From: Bacillus sp. FJAT-18017
Lineage (GTDB): Bacteria; Bacillota; Bacilli; Bacillales; Cytobacillaceae
DNA length: 64,000 bases
Direction of reading: 5' to 3'
Assembly (NCBI RefSeq): GCF_001278805.1
Contig: NZ_CP012602.1
Coordinates: forward strand, 4,127,501-4,191,500
Part shown: positions 35,031 to 44,221 of the stretch, in pieces
How the letters are laid out: each line of letters opens with the position of its first letter
How positions within the stretch are numbered: position 1 is the stretch's first letter
Position numbers and translations under genes: made by a program
The notes under the pieces: generated by a model
Database searches by the model: none
Told to the model about the DNA's origin: nothing
The model's input: only the letters and a program-made list of their open reading frames with translations

Positions 35031-37397
35031 TCAATTTGCTTGACCAATAGGAATTTCTATAGAATCATTGCAGCGGTAGAACTGCTCCTTCACTGTGAAT
35101 TCGATTCTTTCTTTGTTTTCGGCTCTGACAGAAAGCAGGTTATCTGTAATGGATAAAGTTATAGGCTGACCTTTCCACTTAATAGTAAATTTCATACTAT
35201 GCCATTGTTTCGGAAGCCTTGGGTTGATTGTAAGTTTTCCATCAACAAGCCTTATTCCAGCAAAGCCAAAAACAATTGTTTTCCAAATACCTCCGATTGA
35301 TGCCGCATGAACGCCATCATCAGATGTATTCATCATTGGGCCTAAATCAATCTCATTTAATTTTTGGAACAATGAATAGGCCAGGTCGGATTCTCCAATA
35401 TCATTAGCCAAAATGGCATGTGTAGCCAAACTTAAGCTGGAATCATGCAAGGTTCTAGGTTCGTAGTAGTGAAAATTGGCTCGTTTCACTTCTTTTGAGA
35501 AGCGTGTATGCTCAAATGTTTGTTCCAGTAAGTAAAGCAAGATTAAAACGTCTGCCTGTTTTGAAACTTGTATTTCGTTTATTTGGTCCGCATTATAATC
35601 TCGATAAATACTTCTAATTTTTGTCTGATTTTTGTATTTCCCCAGATCAATTTCCTTCAGCTGAAGGTAAGTATTGTCTTGCGGTATTACCAAATCTTCT
35701 TCTCGCGGAGCTGGGAGATAAAGTTTTTCAGCTCTTGACTGCCAGAGTTGATAGGATTCATGGATGCCTAATTTTTTATCCAGCTCTTCTAAAAGCTTTG
35801 GATCTTCTACCCATAATTTTTCGTAGTATTTAATCGCCAGCTTCATATTGAAGAAAGCCATATAATTGGTAAATGCATTATCATCCACATGTTCCTTATA
35901 TTCATCAGGACCGATGACATTATTTATGTGATAGTGCCCAGTCCCTTCGTTCCACTCAACCCGTGTTGCCCAGAATCTGGCTGTATCCAGGATCATTTCA
36001 TACCCATATTGCCTCATAAATTCCTGGTCACCAGTTACGTTGTAGTACTGATAAACCGCAAAAGCTATATCAGATGTAATGTGCTGCTCAATAAATCCGG
36101 ACAATATTTTCATTTGTTCTCCGGTAACAACGTCAACGTCACCCCAGATTGGCGTAACCTCGCCATCTGTCGGCCAAGCAGCTTCCCAAGGATACATAGC
36201 ACCTTCATAACCATTGTCTTTTGCTTTTTGGCGCGCGCCTGCTAATCCATGATATCGGTAAGTTAATAGTGATTTTGCCACTTCAGGATTCGAATAAATG
36301 AAGAATGGAAGAATGAAAATTTCTGTATCCCAGAATGAGTGTCCTTTATAGCCTTCTCCACTTAACGCTTTTGCACCGATTCCCATCTGGTCGTTGTGTG
36401 CAGGTGTCATAATGGTTAAGTGATATAACGAGAAGCGTAATGAGAGCAAATCAAATGGATTGTCACTATGAATGTCAAAATTATATGTGTTCCAAATTTT
36501 GTTCTCCCAGGATTCCCTATGAGTTTTAAAAAGGTGATCATATCCTTGTTTAAAACTATTCTGTAAATCTAGTAACGAAATGTTCCGGAGGCGCTGAAGG
36601 CTATAATCCTCGTTACTCCATCCTTTATCCCTGCTAGTATGAACCGTCGTTATTTTTTCCATTGATAACGTATCGTTTGGCTGAAGGTCAATTTGATAGG
36701 TCAGCCATACTTTGCGGCGTCCCATGTTCATTTCGGGAGTTGTTGCAAATTCATCACCGTTAATCGTAAGCCTGTGACTTGTGTTCATAACAATGTCAAT
36801 GTCCGATTCATTTGTTGTTTGCACTAGTTGAATATATTTCTTTTCAAAAATCCTTCTTTCACCTTCAAGAAAATGCTGTGAACCGGAGTTTGACATTTGC
36901 CCATTTATTCCTGAATCGAAGGATATCTCAACTGGATGTGTCAAACTTTCAATCTCCATTTTCATTCCGACTAAATGCAAGTTATCCAATGAAACAAATC
37001 GTCTAAAATGGAAATTCAATTCTTTTCCATGAGGAGATGTCCAATTAAAAGATCTTGTTAATTCGGCCGTTTTTAAATTTAATTGTTTGACGTAGTCCTT
37101 AATTTTACCGAGTTCTAAACTGAATCTGTCTCCATCAATCCGGATATCAATTCTTGTAAAGTCCGCCAGGTTCGGCAATTCTGTTACTTCATTTTTTTTA
37201 GCTTTATTGAAAGTCCCGGCCACAAACAAATTTCTTGTTTCTTTTATGTATGGTTCTTCCTCAGCTGACCGTAAGCCCATGTAACCATTTCCCAGGCACA
37301 TGATTGCTTCGCTTTTACCTAGAAAATTTGGAGAAAAGTCCACATCTGCGATTATCCAATTCTTGTATTCTCCAGTTCCTAGTGAATAGTCCATCAT
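35031..37397 (-). CDS. GH65 disaccharide phosphorylase (first gene of the operon), kojibiose/glucosylglycerol type
   Basis: 788 residues, GH65 architecture. The acid catalyst is Glu499 in VIGPDEYKEHVDDNAFTNYMA, which resembles kojibiose and 2-alpha-glucosylglycerol phosphorylases; FWDTE is at 355-359. It is only distantly similar to the GH65 at 26483, so the operon seems to handle two alpha-glucosides or linkages. AGAGGAA precedes the first ATG. The promoter region upstream carries three identical operators. Substrate is inference from motif memory. Confidence 0.85.
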   Translation of the reverse strand: MMDYSLGTGEYKNWIIADVDFSPNFLGKSEAIMCLGNGYMGLRSAEEEPYIKETRNLFVAGTFNKAKKNEVTELPNLADFTRIDIRIDGDRFSLELGKIKDYVKQLNLKTAELTRSFNWTSPHGKELNFHFRRFVSLDNLHLVGMKMEIESLTHPVEISFDSGINGQMSNSGSQHFLEGERRIFEKKYIQLVQTTNESDIDIVMNTSHRLTINGDEFATTPEMNMGRRKVWLTYQIDLQPNDTLSMEKITTVHTSRDKGWSNEDYSLQRLRNISLLDLQNSFKQGYDHLFKTHRESWENKIWNTYNFDIHSDNPFDLLSLRFSLYHLTIMTPAHNDQMGIGAKALSGEGYKGHSFWDTEIFILPFFIYSNPEVAKSLLTYRYHGLAGARQKAKDNGYEGAMYPWEAAWPTDGEVTPIWGDVDVVTGEQMKILSGFIEQHITSDIAFAVYQYYNVTGDQEFMRQYGYEMILDTARFWATRVEWNEGTGHYHINNVIGPDEYKEHVDDNAFTNYMAFFNMKLAIKYYEKLWVEDPKLLEELDKKLGIHESYQLWQSRAEKLYLPAPREEDLVIPQDNTYLQLKEIDLGKYKNQTKIRSIYRDYNADQINEIQVSKQADVLILLYLLEQTFEHTRFSKEVKRANFHYYEPRTLHDSSLSLATHAILANDIGESDLAYSLFQKLNEIDLGPMMNTSDDGVHAASIGGIWKTIVFGFAGIRLVDGKLTINPRLPKQWHSMKFTIKWKGQPITLSITDNLLSVRAENKERIEFTVKEQFYRCNDSIEIPIGQAN

Positions 37398-37413
37398 CTA
37401 AAATTCCTCTTTC

Positions 37414-37428
37414 CGAAAACGTTTTAGT
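37414..37428 (-). promoter_or_regulatory. LacI-type operator O1
   Basis: CGAAAACGTTTTAGT, centred on the palindrome AAAACGTTTT, 17 bases before the first GH65 start. Identical to O2 and O3. Confidence 0.7.
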
Positions 37429-37478
37429 AATGTGTTAAAAAAATATGATTTGTTGCGCGCAGAATTATTTGAGATGCT

Positions 37479-37493
37479 CGAAAACGTTTTAGT
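37479..37493 (-). promoter_or_regulatory. LacI-type operator O2
   Basis: Exact copy of O1, 65 bases further upstream and preceded by CT. Confidence 0.7.
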
Positions 37494-37534
37494 TTTGCAG
37501 CAAAAAAATTTAAAAGTTATTTCTCTATAATTCT

Positions 37535-37549
37535 CGAAAACGTTTTAGT
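37535..37549 (-). promoter_or_regulatory. LacI-type operator O3
   Basis: Third exact copy, 56 bases beyond O2, again preceded by CT. A separate cre-like sequence follows. Confidence 0.7.
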
Positions 37550-37552
37550 TCT

Positions 37553-37567
37553 ATAAAGCGTTTACAT
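37553..37567 (-). promoter_or_regulatory. cre-like site
   Basis: On the minus strand ATGTAAACGCTTTAT matches the CcpA cre consensus except at the last two bases. Suggests carbon catabolite control in addition to the local LacI regulator. Confidence 0.45.
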
Positions 37568-37647
37568 ATTTAACTTAATACTTACAGAATAAAAAGTCAA
37601 CTTTCTTGTTCCTTATATCTCTTTCCAAAGTTAATATAAACCAATAT

Positions 37648-37679
37648 AAAAAGGATACCTTTACGAAGGCATCCTTTTT
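37648..37679 (-). terminator. terminator after OFA transporter gene
   Basis: AAAAAGGAT.CCTT and AAGG.ATCCTTTTT arms with a four-base loop; leftward T-run TTTTTATATT. Confidence 0.75.
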
Positions 37680-37698
37680 ACTTTTGTTAAATAACTAT

Positions 37699-38967
37699 TT
37701 ATCCTATTACCACTTCTTCTTTCCTACTGAATTCTTCACTTTCCAAATTCACTTTTTCAGGTTTAACAACGAATATACTTATTAAAGTCGCAAACGTGAA
37801 CAATGCCATAATGACATATAACACCATGTCATAGGATTGTGTCTTTTCCAGGACAAATGCACTTAGCTGATTCCCTGTCAGCCCTGCCCATGCCCATGCA
37901 GATAAGGCTAATCCATGCACTGTTGAAATACTATTTAAACCAAAGCGGTCAGATAATAGTGGCGGTAGGGAGGAAAATCCGCCGCCGTAACCTGCATTAA
38001 CGATACAAAGCATAGCGATAATCAAGATGGCGATAGAATTATTAATACCATCAAACACAACGGTGAGTAGAATGGCTGTAATTGATGAAAAGAAAATCAT
38101 CTTGTAGATGGAGTTACGGTCTTTTAAACGGTCACCCCATGAAGAGAAAGCGATCCGTCCACCTGCATTGAATACAGCTGTTAATGAACTGACTAAACCA
38201 ATTGCCCCAAATCCAATGAATGCTAAAATGCCTTTTTCTTGTGAAATTAAAGCCAATCCACATGTAATATTAATATAGAACATGAACCAAATACCGATAA
38301 ACGTTTTATTTGTTAACACTTTTCTATAACTAAAGCTCATGTTTTGTACACTTTCTTCCTCATAACCAGCTGGTTTTTTCAAAAATAAATGCCCCACAAC
38401 CATCATTACTAAATATATACCTGCTAATATATAAAACATTGTATATATATTTGAGGCATTTACTAAATTTCCTTCACTGGTTCTTTCTCCGAGCAGCTCC
38501 TCCATTAAAGGACTCGCAATTACCTTCGCTAAGCCAAAGCCTGCAACAGCGAGGCCTGTCGCTAAGCCCTTTTGCTCCTTAAACCAAAGCATTAATGTTT
38601 TCACTGGTGTTAAATAACCGATCCCCAGCCCAATGCCCATAACAATTCCATAAGAAAAATAAATACCGATCAATGACTTTTGATAAATAAAGAAACCTGT
38701 TCCTGCCATCCCGGCTACAAAAAATATCGCCGCAAGCAGGGACGACTTATGTATATCCTTTTCGACAAATTTACCACCGAATGCTGCAGACATACCAAGA
38801 ACAAAAATGGCTATACTAAATGCCCATTCCACTTCCCCTACTGGTTTCCCAATGTAAGAGGCAATATCACCCTTAAACAATGACCAGCAGTAAACTGTCC
38901 CAATACTGCAGTGAATCAATAAAGCTGGCAGTACAGCACGAATCCACTTATTTTCAAACTTGTCCAT
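37699..38967 (-). CDS. OFA-type major facilitator transporter
   Basis: 422 residues and 12 membrane helices. Opening LIHCSIGTVYCWSLFKG, then GxGIGYLTPVKTLMLWF and NAGYGGGFSSLPPLLSDRFG are typical of the oxalate/formate antiporter (OFA) family in Bacillus. It exchanges or imports small carboxylates. The actual substrate is unknown. Its own terminator and long upstream region show a single-gene unit. Confidence 0.87.
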   Translation of the reverse strand: MDKFENKWIRAVLPALLIHCSIGTVYCWSLFKGDIASYIGKPVGEVEWAFSIAIFVLGMSAAFGGKFVEKDIHKSSLLAAIFFVAGMAGTGFFIYQKSLIGIYFSYGIVMGIGLGIGYLTPVKTLMLWFKEQKGLATGLAVAGFGLAKVIASPLMEELLGERTSEGNLVNASNIYTMFYILAGIYLVMMVVGHLFLKKPAGYEEESVQNMSFSYRKVLTNKTFIGIWFMFYINITCGLALISQEKGILAFIGFGAIGLVSSLTAVFNAGGRIAFSSWGDRLKDRNSIYKMIFFSSITAILLTVVFDGINNSIAILIIAMLCIVNAGYGGGFSSLPPLLSDRFGLNSISTVHGLALSAWAWAGLTGNQLSAFVLEKTQSYDMVLYVIMALFTFATLISIFVVKPEKVNLESEEFSRKEEVVIG

Positions 38968-39396
38968 CTACTTACTCCCTCCAGTATTATTAACCCAAAA
39001 CACGAACATTTAATCGATAATTGAAAAATAGGTTCGAATATAATTCAATAAAATTATAGTTTTTATTAAATTACAGGTTAAATTTTTGTTATTTACGAAC
39101 GATTATATCTTATCTCCGCACATAAATAAACAGTTATTGTTATATTTAAATAATTAAAATCTCGCCGCTCCCTTTAAAACTTAATATATTAACATCAATT
39201 TTCTTTTCTACAGCAATAAAAAAACAGCCTAATCATACTAATTAGACTGTTTCCATCAACATGATAAATAGATCTTTGGCTTACCACCAATCTTACCTCC
39301 GCTTTTGTTATACTTTAATAATGTTAGAAAAAAGAAGACAAAGACTGTGATTTCTATTAAAAGTTTATACATATGCAAATAATGGGGGAAAGCTCT
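38968..39396. other. intergenic region with a leftward hairpin
   Basis: A stem AAACAGCCTAAT/ATTAGACTGTTT (39222-39252) with leftward T-run TTTTTTTATT looks like a minus-strand terminator, yet no leftward gene precedes it. Possibly a relic. No gene seen. Confidence 0.45.
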
Positions 39397-40569
39397 GTGC
39401 GCCAGCTAATTTTTTTGTTCATAATTTACACCTCGTTTATAAGTTTAGGACTGCCTGATTCTCTTTTAGGAGTGGCATGGCCGAAGATGGTGGGAGAATT
39501 TCATGTTGCACACAGTGCGGCTGGGATTATTTCAATGACCATTGCTATTTGTACAGTTATTGCTAGCTTGCAGACTGTACGATTTACAAAAAAATTGGGG
39601 ACAGGCATACTCGTTTTAGGCAGTGTATTGCTTACTGCAAGTGGCTTGATCGGGTTTGCATTTACACAAAATTTCTTTTTATTGATTGTTGCGGCGCTTC
39701 CTTTAGGTTTAGGAGCTGGTGCCATTGATACCTCTTTAAATGACTACGTGTCTGTCAACCTCAAGGCACACCATATGAATTGGCTGCATGCTTTTTGGGG
39801 AGTCGGAGCAACGCTTGGACCCATTATAATGGGGATTGTTTTAAATAATGATGTTTCGTGGAGAAACGGTTATTTGATAATTGGCGGCATTCAATTGATA
39901 CTAGCTATGATTCTGTTTCTTTCTCTCCCCCTTTGGAGGCAAAGCGAACAAAAAGTATCCACTGAAACTGAAGAAGCCGCAGCCTCTTTTGTGGAAGTAT
40001 TGAAACAACGAGGAGTGGTCTTTTCACTTTTATCCTTTGTGTTTTATGTTGGATTAGAAGGAATCATTTTTTTGTGGGGGAGTAGCTACTTAATTGAAGT
40101 AAAATCCTTATCCGTAGCAACCGCAAGTTTTATCATATCGATGTTTTTTGCAAGTTTAACGATTGGAAGGATTGTATCTGGATTTATTACATTTTGGCTT
40201 TCGAATCAAAAGCTGCTGCTGTATAGCGAAATTACCCTTCTTTTGGGGATTCTTACAGTTGCTTTTGGAAAAGGCAGCGTTATGTATGTCGGATTTACAC
40301 TTGTGGGCCTCGGATGCGCTGCAATTTTTCCAACGATGATTCACGAAACCCCAAGAAGGTTTGGAGAGCGGAATTCGAGAGCAATAATTGGGCTTCAAGT
40401 GGCTTTCGGTTATGTTGGAATAACCGTCTTACCTCCGTTAGCAGGAGTACTGTTTCAAGGTTTCAGCATGAATCTATTTCCACCATTTTTAGTCATTTTC
40501 GCCCTCATCCTGCTTGGAGCAACCATTGTAATTGAAAAGCTGAAAATGCAAAGAGTTATGAGTAGCTAA
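39397..40569 (+). CDS. major facilitator superfamily transporter
   Basis: 390 residues from GTG 39397, preferred because GGGGGAAAG is six bases upstream; ATG 39373 would add eight residues. Twelve hydrophobic segments, opening FIIYTSFISLGLPDSLLGVAWP, and a helix-5 motif WLHAFWGVGATLGPI that resembles fucose/sugar-type MFS (FucP-related) carriers. The substrate is not known. Followed by a terminator. Confidence 0.82.
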   Translation: MRQLIFLFIIYTSFISLGLPDSLLGVAWPKMVGEFHVAHSAAGIISMTIAICTVIASLQTVRFTKKLGTGILVLGSVLLTASGLIGFAFTQNFFLLIVAALPLGLGAGAIDTSLNDYVSVNLKAHHMNWLHAFWGVGATLGPIIMGIVLNNDVSWRNGYLIIGGIQLILAMILFLSLPLWRQSEQKVSTETEEAAASFVEVLKQRGVVFSLLSFVFYVGLEGIIFLWGSSYLIEVKSLSVATASFIISMFFASLTIGRIVSGFITFWLSNQKLLLYSEITLLLGILTVAFGKGSVMYVGFTLVGLGCAAIFPTMIHETPRRFGERNSRAIIGLQVAFGYVGITVLPPLAGVLFQGFSMNLFPPFLVIFALILLGATIVIEKLKMQRVMSS

Positions 40570-40595
40570 AACAGGCCATTATGTACAGTACTATG

Positions 40596-40627
40596 AAAAG
40601 CTCAGACTAAGGTTTGAGCTTTTTTAT
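40596..40627 (+). terminator. terminator after MFS gene
   Basis: AAAAGCTCA/TTGAGCTTTT arms followed by TTATG. Confidence 0.75.
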
Positions 40628-40832
40628 GTGCCTGTTTTAGCTGCTGCTAATTGGATGATTCCGCTGCTATTACCTTTGCGAAAAACACTTCTTATGGGTA
40701 TTTTTCACTTCAAACCTGAGCCCAATTAATTTAAATCTGTGAGGACTAATACCACAATTACCAGCATCATATTTTTCTTATAAATATAAACTTCCCCTTT
40801 TCAATTCGTTCCTTATCTATATATTTATTGTT

Positions 40833-41000
40833 TTATTTATTTTTTTCATTAGAAATTGCGTCCAATTTAGCCTCTATCCGATTTAATTGCTCTCTGTTTC
40901 TTTTTACAGAGCGGAATACGGAAAATATCAACAATATAAAGATAATTGCAAACATAAAGGTTATCAGTTGAAATAACATATCGCCAACATTTACGTTCAT
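40833..41000 (-). CDS. small membrane protein (DUF4083-like)
   Basis: 55 residues from ATG 41000, with AAAGGGG eight bases upstream. One transmembrane helix (FQLITFMFAIIFILLIFSVF) is followed by a basic amphipathic helix RSVKRNREQLNRIEAKLDAI. This is the layout of DUF4083-type Bacillus proteins. Unknown role, presumably at the inner membrane. A similar layout is seen at 52322-52495. Confidence 0.65.
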   Translation of the reverse strand: MNVNVGDMLFQLITFMFAIIFILLIFSVFRSVKRNREQLNRIEAKLDAISNEKNK

Positions 41001-41301
41001 TTTCATTACCCCTTTTAATTATATAGTTCCATATATTGTCATTATACTGTATTGGGTGTCAAAACGAATATAGACTTCTTAACTTTAATCCTACTTTTCA
41101 CATAATAACCAACTGGGCCGTTTTGCTTAATAGGATTACACAAATAGATACCTATTCCGTGCTTTGCATTAAGAGCTTTCTTCGCAGACTTTTGCGTTTT
41201 TCTTTCAAAAAAAGAAGAAGAAACTGTGATCACAAATTTAGATATATACCATATTGGGGATTGTTGATAAAATATTTACAGAGAGGGGGATCACCTAAGT
41301 A

Positions 41302-41778
41302 ATGAAGAATAAAAGGAAGAGTTATTACATTGGGACGTCCGCTGCCATTGTTATTACAGCCTTATTTTTACTATGGTATTTTAAGCTCCCTTTATCTGCT
41401 GAAAGTGTATTAAATGGAATGGACAGTGTGGAAAAAATTAATTACGGTGAGTATATAGATGAGAAGTGGGATAACATCTACAATTATGATATTGAAGATA
41501 CAACAGAAATAAACAAACTATTGGATGCACTCTCCAAAAGTGAATATACCAGGGTCTCACATAAAAATATAAGAAATGAAGGCAGATATTTATCATTTCG
41601 AATCATTTATGATGGGTTGCAACACTATAGAGTGGGTGTCAATGAACCGGGCTATTTAGTTATTGAAGATGCTGCAACCTATAAATTCACCAATAATCAA
41701 ACCGAAATTTTCAACGAGCTTTATACTTTACTGGTCCTTGGGAAGGAACCGCTATATGAAAACGATAAAACTCGATAA
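41302..41778 (+). CDS. membrane-anchored hypothetical protein
   Basis: 158 residues. Residues 1-27 are a positively charged start plus one hydrophobic helix (signal anchor), and the rest is an exported-type globular domain with DDALSKSEYTRVSHKN-like charge and GRYLSFRIIYDG. The GAGAGGGGG site lies 12 bases before the ATG, a little far. No family recognised. A terminator follows. Confidence 0.55.
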   Translation: MKNKRKSYYIGTSAAIVITALFLLWYFKLPLSAESVLNGMDSVEKINYGEYIDEKWDNIYNYDIEDTTEINKLLDALSKSEYTRVSHKNIRNEGRYLSFRIIYDGLQHYRVGVNEPGYLVIEDAATYKFTNNQTEIFNELYTLLVLGKEPLYENDKTR

Positions 41779-41794
41779 AAAATTAGGCTAAAAA

Positions 41795-41825
41795 AGCGTG
41801 TTGGAACTATTAACTCCAGCACGCT
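41795..41825 (+). terminator. terminator after hypothetical gene
   Basis: AGCGTG-TGGA and TCCA-CACGCT arms followed by ATTATTTAT. Confidence 0.65.
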
Positions 41826-41945
41826 ATTATTTATCTATTTTCACCAACATGTATTGGCTGTCCTTTTCTTTAATTAGTATTCCTACAATAATATTCCCAA
41901 TTTTAACATATTTTTGTATACTTATATAAAGGAGGGTGTAATAAC

Positions 41946-42044
41946 ATGGCAATAATGCGATTTGGTATCCTTACCGTTATGACAAATGCCTTTCGGCTGG
42001 GAATCGGTTTCCTTTTATCAGGAAAGTACGCATTTCTCCACTAA
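41946..42044 (+). CDS. 32-residue hydrophobic peptide, uncertain
   Basis: AAAGGAGGG stands nine bases before ATG 41946, an almost ideal ribosome site. The product, with FGILTVMTNAFRLGIGFLLSG, could be a single membrane helix. It may be a small membrane peptide or the truncated start of a lost transporter. Nothing follows until 42309. Confidence 0.4.
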   Translation: MAIMRFGILTVMTNAFRLGIGFLLSGKYAFLH

Positions 42045-42308
42045 AAGTAGTCGGTTGTTAATTACAACGCTACAGAGAAACATGCTCCTTAACCACCCTG
42101 TATGATTGCTAAATAAGGAGTATACTCACCTTTCTGGTCAACTCATCCATTAAACACCCCACATATGCAGAATCATAAACGGAGTTTCACCTCAGAACCT
42201 TTCTACACTGTAAATTCACACACGTGCATAAAAAGCTACTCTCCTTTTCAATTAGGCTCTTTTACGGAAAATTTAGTTTCACTATTAGAATTATGGAGGT
42301 GTACGTAT

Positions 42309-42497
42309 ATGATGTGGCTATTACTTTTATCACCGCTTATTATTTTAATTCCTGTCGTTATATATTTGGACAAAAAGAAAGGTGCAGGCGACCCTAAATT
42401 AGATACAGATAACTATCGTATTGAGCAAGACTTAGCAAAAACTGAAACATATTTTACGACTCCCGGCGGAGATGGTCCTGGAAGCGGACAATCATAA
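42309..42497 (+). CDS. small membrane protein, unknown function
   Basis: 62 residues from ATG 42309 (GGAGGTG eight bases upstream). One N-terminal transmembrane helix (WLLLLSPLIILIPVVIYL), then a polar tail ending TTPGGDGPGSGQS. The ribosome site and the terminator right after the stop support a real gene. No known family. Confidence 0.6.
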   Translation: MMWLLLLSPLIILIPVVIYLDKKKGAGDPKLDTDNYRIEQDLAKTETYFTTPGGDGPGSGQS

Positions 42498-42512
42498 TTG
42501 AATATAATAAGG

Positions 42513-42538
42513 ACGCTTGGTTTCCCAAGCGTTTTTTG
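42513..42538 (+). terminator. terminator
   Basis: ACGCTTGG/CCAAGCGT with a four-base loop, then TTTTTTG, 16 bases after the stop. Confidence 0.8.
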
Positions 42539-42725
42539 CTTTTCTTTTTCCCCTCAAACATTGATTTAAGAATAAAAAATTAGTCCAATTCTTCACTGGA
42601 TCTTCAGGTTTTGCAGCTATCTTCCCAAATTTGTATTGGAAAAACATTTGCTTATTGGTCCTTCGTCCAAGCCACCTTGTCCCACGAACGTATACTATCG
42701 TACATTGGTGTAAGGAGTGAATGGA

Positions 42726-43121
42726 TTGAAAAAAGAAAGAACGACTCAATATGGTGGCAGTTACCCACAAATGGGCAGCCACTCTCAGAAGGGCGCGTAT
42801 CCGCAAATGGGGGGCTACTCTCAACCAGGCGGCTATCCACAAATGGGTAGCTACTCTCAACCGGGCGGCTATCCTCATATGGGGGGCTACTCTCAGCCAG
42901 GCGGGTATCCTCATATGGGGGGCTACTCTCAGCCAGGCGGCTATCCTCATATGGGGGGCTACTCTCAGCCGGGCGGGTATCCTCATATGGGTGGCTACTC
43001 TCAGCCGGGCGGATATCAGCATATGGGGGGCTACTCTCAGCCGGGCGGATATCAGCATATGGGGGGCTACTCTCAGCCGGGCAGCTATCCTTATTCTGGA
43101 GGACGCAATAACAAAAAGTAA
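42726..43121 (+). CDS. Gly/Tyr/Pro/His repeat protein, probable spore coat or surface protein
   Basis: 131 residues from TTG 42726 (AAGGAG eight bases upstream; GTG 42717 is too close). Residues 25-125 are about eight copies of a 12-residue unit [12 protein letters not shown], encoded by near-identical 36-bp repeats, with PQM and QHM variants. The C-terminus is basic. Composition suggests a self-assembling coat or exosporium protein. Function is inference. A long antisense frame is only a shadow of the repeats. Confidence 0.65.
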   Translation: MKKERTTQYGGSYPQMGSHSQKGAYPQMGGYSQPGGYPQMGSYSQPGGYPHMGGYSQPGGYPHMGGYSQPGGYPHMGGYSQPGGYPHMGGYSQPGGYQHMGGYSQPGGYQHMGGYSQPGSYPYSGGRNNKK

Positions 43122-43134
43122 TGTTAACATTTCA

Positions 43135-43172
43135 AATCACTACTTCTCGTACAGAGAGGTAGTGATTTTTTA
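43135..43172 (+). terminator. terminator after repeat-protein gene
   Basis: AATCACTAC.TCTC with GAGA.GTAGTGATT around a five-base loop, then TTTTAAC. Confidence 0.8.
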
Positions 43173-43343
43173 ACATAAATAATCAAGAACCTATTTGTCT
43201 GTTAGGGCTTACGAGGACTTTTTATTAAAAGAGTTAGTTCTATGGGCTAGGATATAACGGCCTATTATGAAGTCACTGAAAAAGCTCGGGGATTTTTTGA
43301 ACTGCACCCCGTCAAGTAGACAGTGGAAATAATAAAAACTTTT

Positions 43344-44150
43344 TTAAGCGGCTTTAGCCCTGTATTCCATAGGGCTAAGGCCGTTTAATCGTTTTTGGTA
43401 ACGGTCATGATTATAGAAATGAATATAATCATTTATAGCTTTAGAAAGTTCTTCAAACGTCGCGTATTTATGTAAATAATACTTCTCACATTTCAATGTG
43501 CCCCAGAAAGATTCCATAGGTCCATTATCGATACATCGTCCTGCCCGTGACATACTTTGGGTCATTTTAGCGTTATCGATTCTTCGTTTAAAACCATGTG
43601 ATGTGTACTGATAGCCACGATCACTATGAATGAGTGGGTGTTCATCGTCTAGGAGTTTTGTAGCCTGGTCAAGCGTATTAAACACCAGTTTATTGTTATT
43701 GGAATGTCCAAGAATATAACTAACAATCGAGCCGTCATATAGATCACGAATAGCACTTAAATAAGCCTTTTTGGTTGAGCCATATTTAAATTCCGTGACA
43801 TCCGTAACCCATTTTTCGTTAGGTTTAGTAGCCGTGAAATCCCTATTCAAAACATTTTCCGCAACATGTTGGGGGATAGAACGTTTATATTGTTTCCTCT
43901 TGATCCGAATGACAGAGCGTAAATGAGCCACTTTCATTAGTCGATATATCCTCTTATGATTAAGCGGCACATTGAACTTTCGGTTCATGTGGAGAGTCAT
44001 TTGACGATAACCAAAGGTACTATCAACTTTTATATGCAGGTCCTTCATATCTTCTATAATTTGTTCATTCAATTGATCCTGGGCAGTCGGTCTTCGTTTG
44101 AGCCACTTATAGTAGGCAGCTCGTGATATACCAGCTATTTCACAAAGCAA
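43344..44150 (-). CDS. IS3-family transposase, OrfB (DDE catalytic part)
   Basis: Integrase-core protein with the DDE residues in TDVTEF, HSDRGYQYTS and PMESFWGTLKCE. The preceding segment CEIAGISRAAYYKW is the usual OrfB start region. The frame is open from about 44220, in the minus-one frame relative to OrfA, so the active transposase is probably an OrfAB fusion made by programmed frameshift at CGAAAG near 44225. No strong start codon of its own (TTG at 44150). It appears intact. Confidence 0.88.
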   Translation of the reverse strand: MLCEIAGISRAAYYKWLKRRPTAQDQLNEQIIEDMKDLHIKVDSTFGYRQMTLHMNRKFNVPLNHKRIYRLMKVAHLRSVIRIKRKQYKRSIPQHVAENVLNRDFTATKPNEKWVTDVTEFKYGSTKKAYLSAIRDLYDGSIVSYILGHSNNNKLVFNTLDQATKLLDDEHPLIHSDRGYQYTSHGFKRRIDNAKMTQSMSRAGRCIDNGPMESFWGTLKCEKYYLHKYATFEELSKAINDYIHFYNHDRYQKRLNGLSPMEYRAKAA

Positions 44151-44221
44151 GAGAACGCTGAGTTCTTCTTTCTCATGAAGTTCTTGGATTGCGACATACC
44201 TATCTTCATATCGGATTCGAC

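Noticed and set aside
42492..43130. Long antisense frame across the Gly/Tyr repeat gene
   Set aside because: It mirrors the 36-bp repeats, lacks a good ribosome site and would span a terminator; the sense gene explains it.
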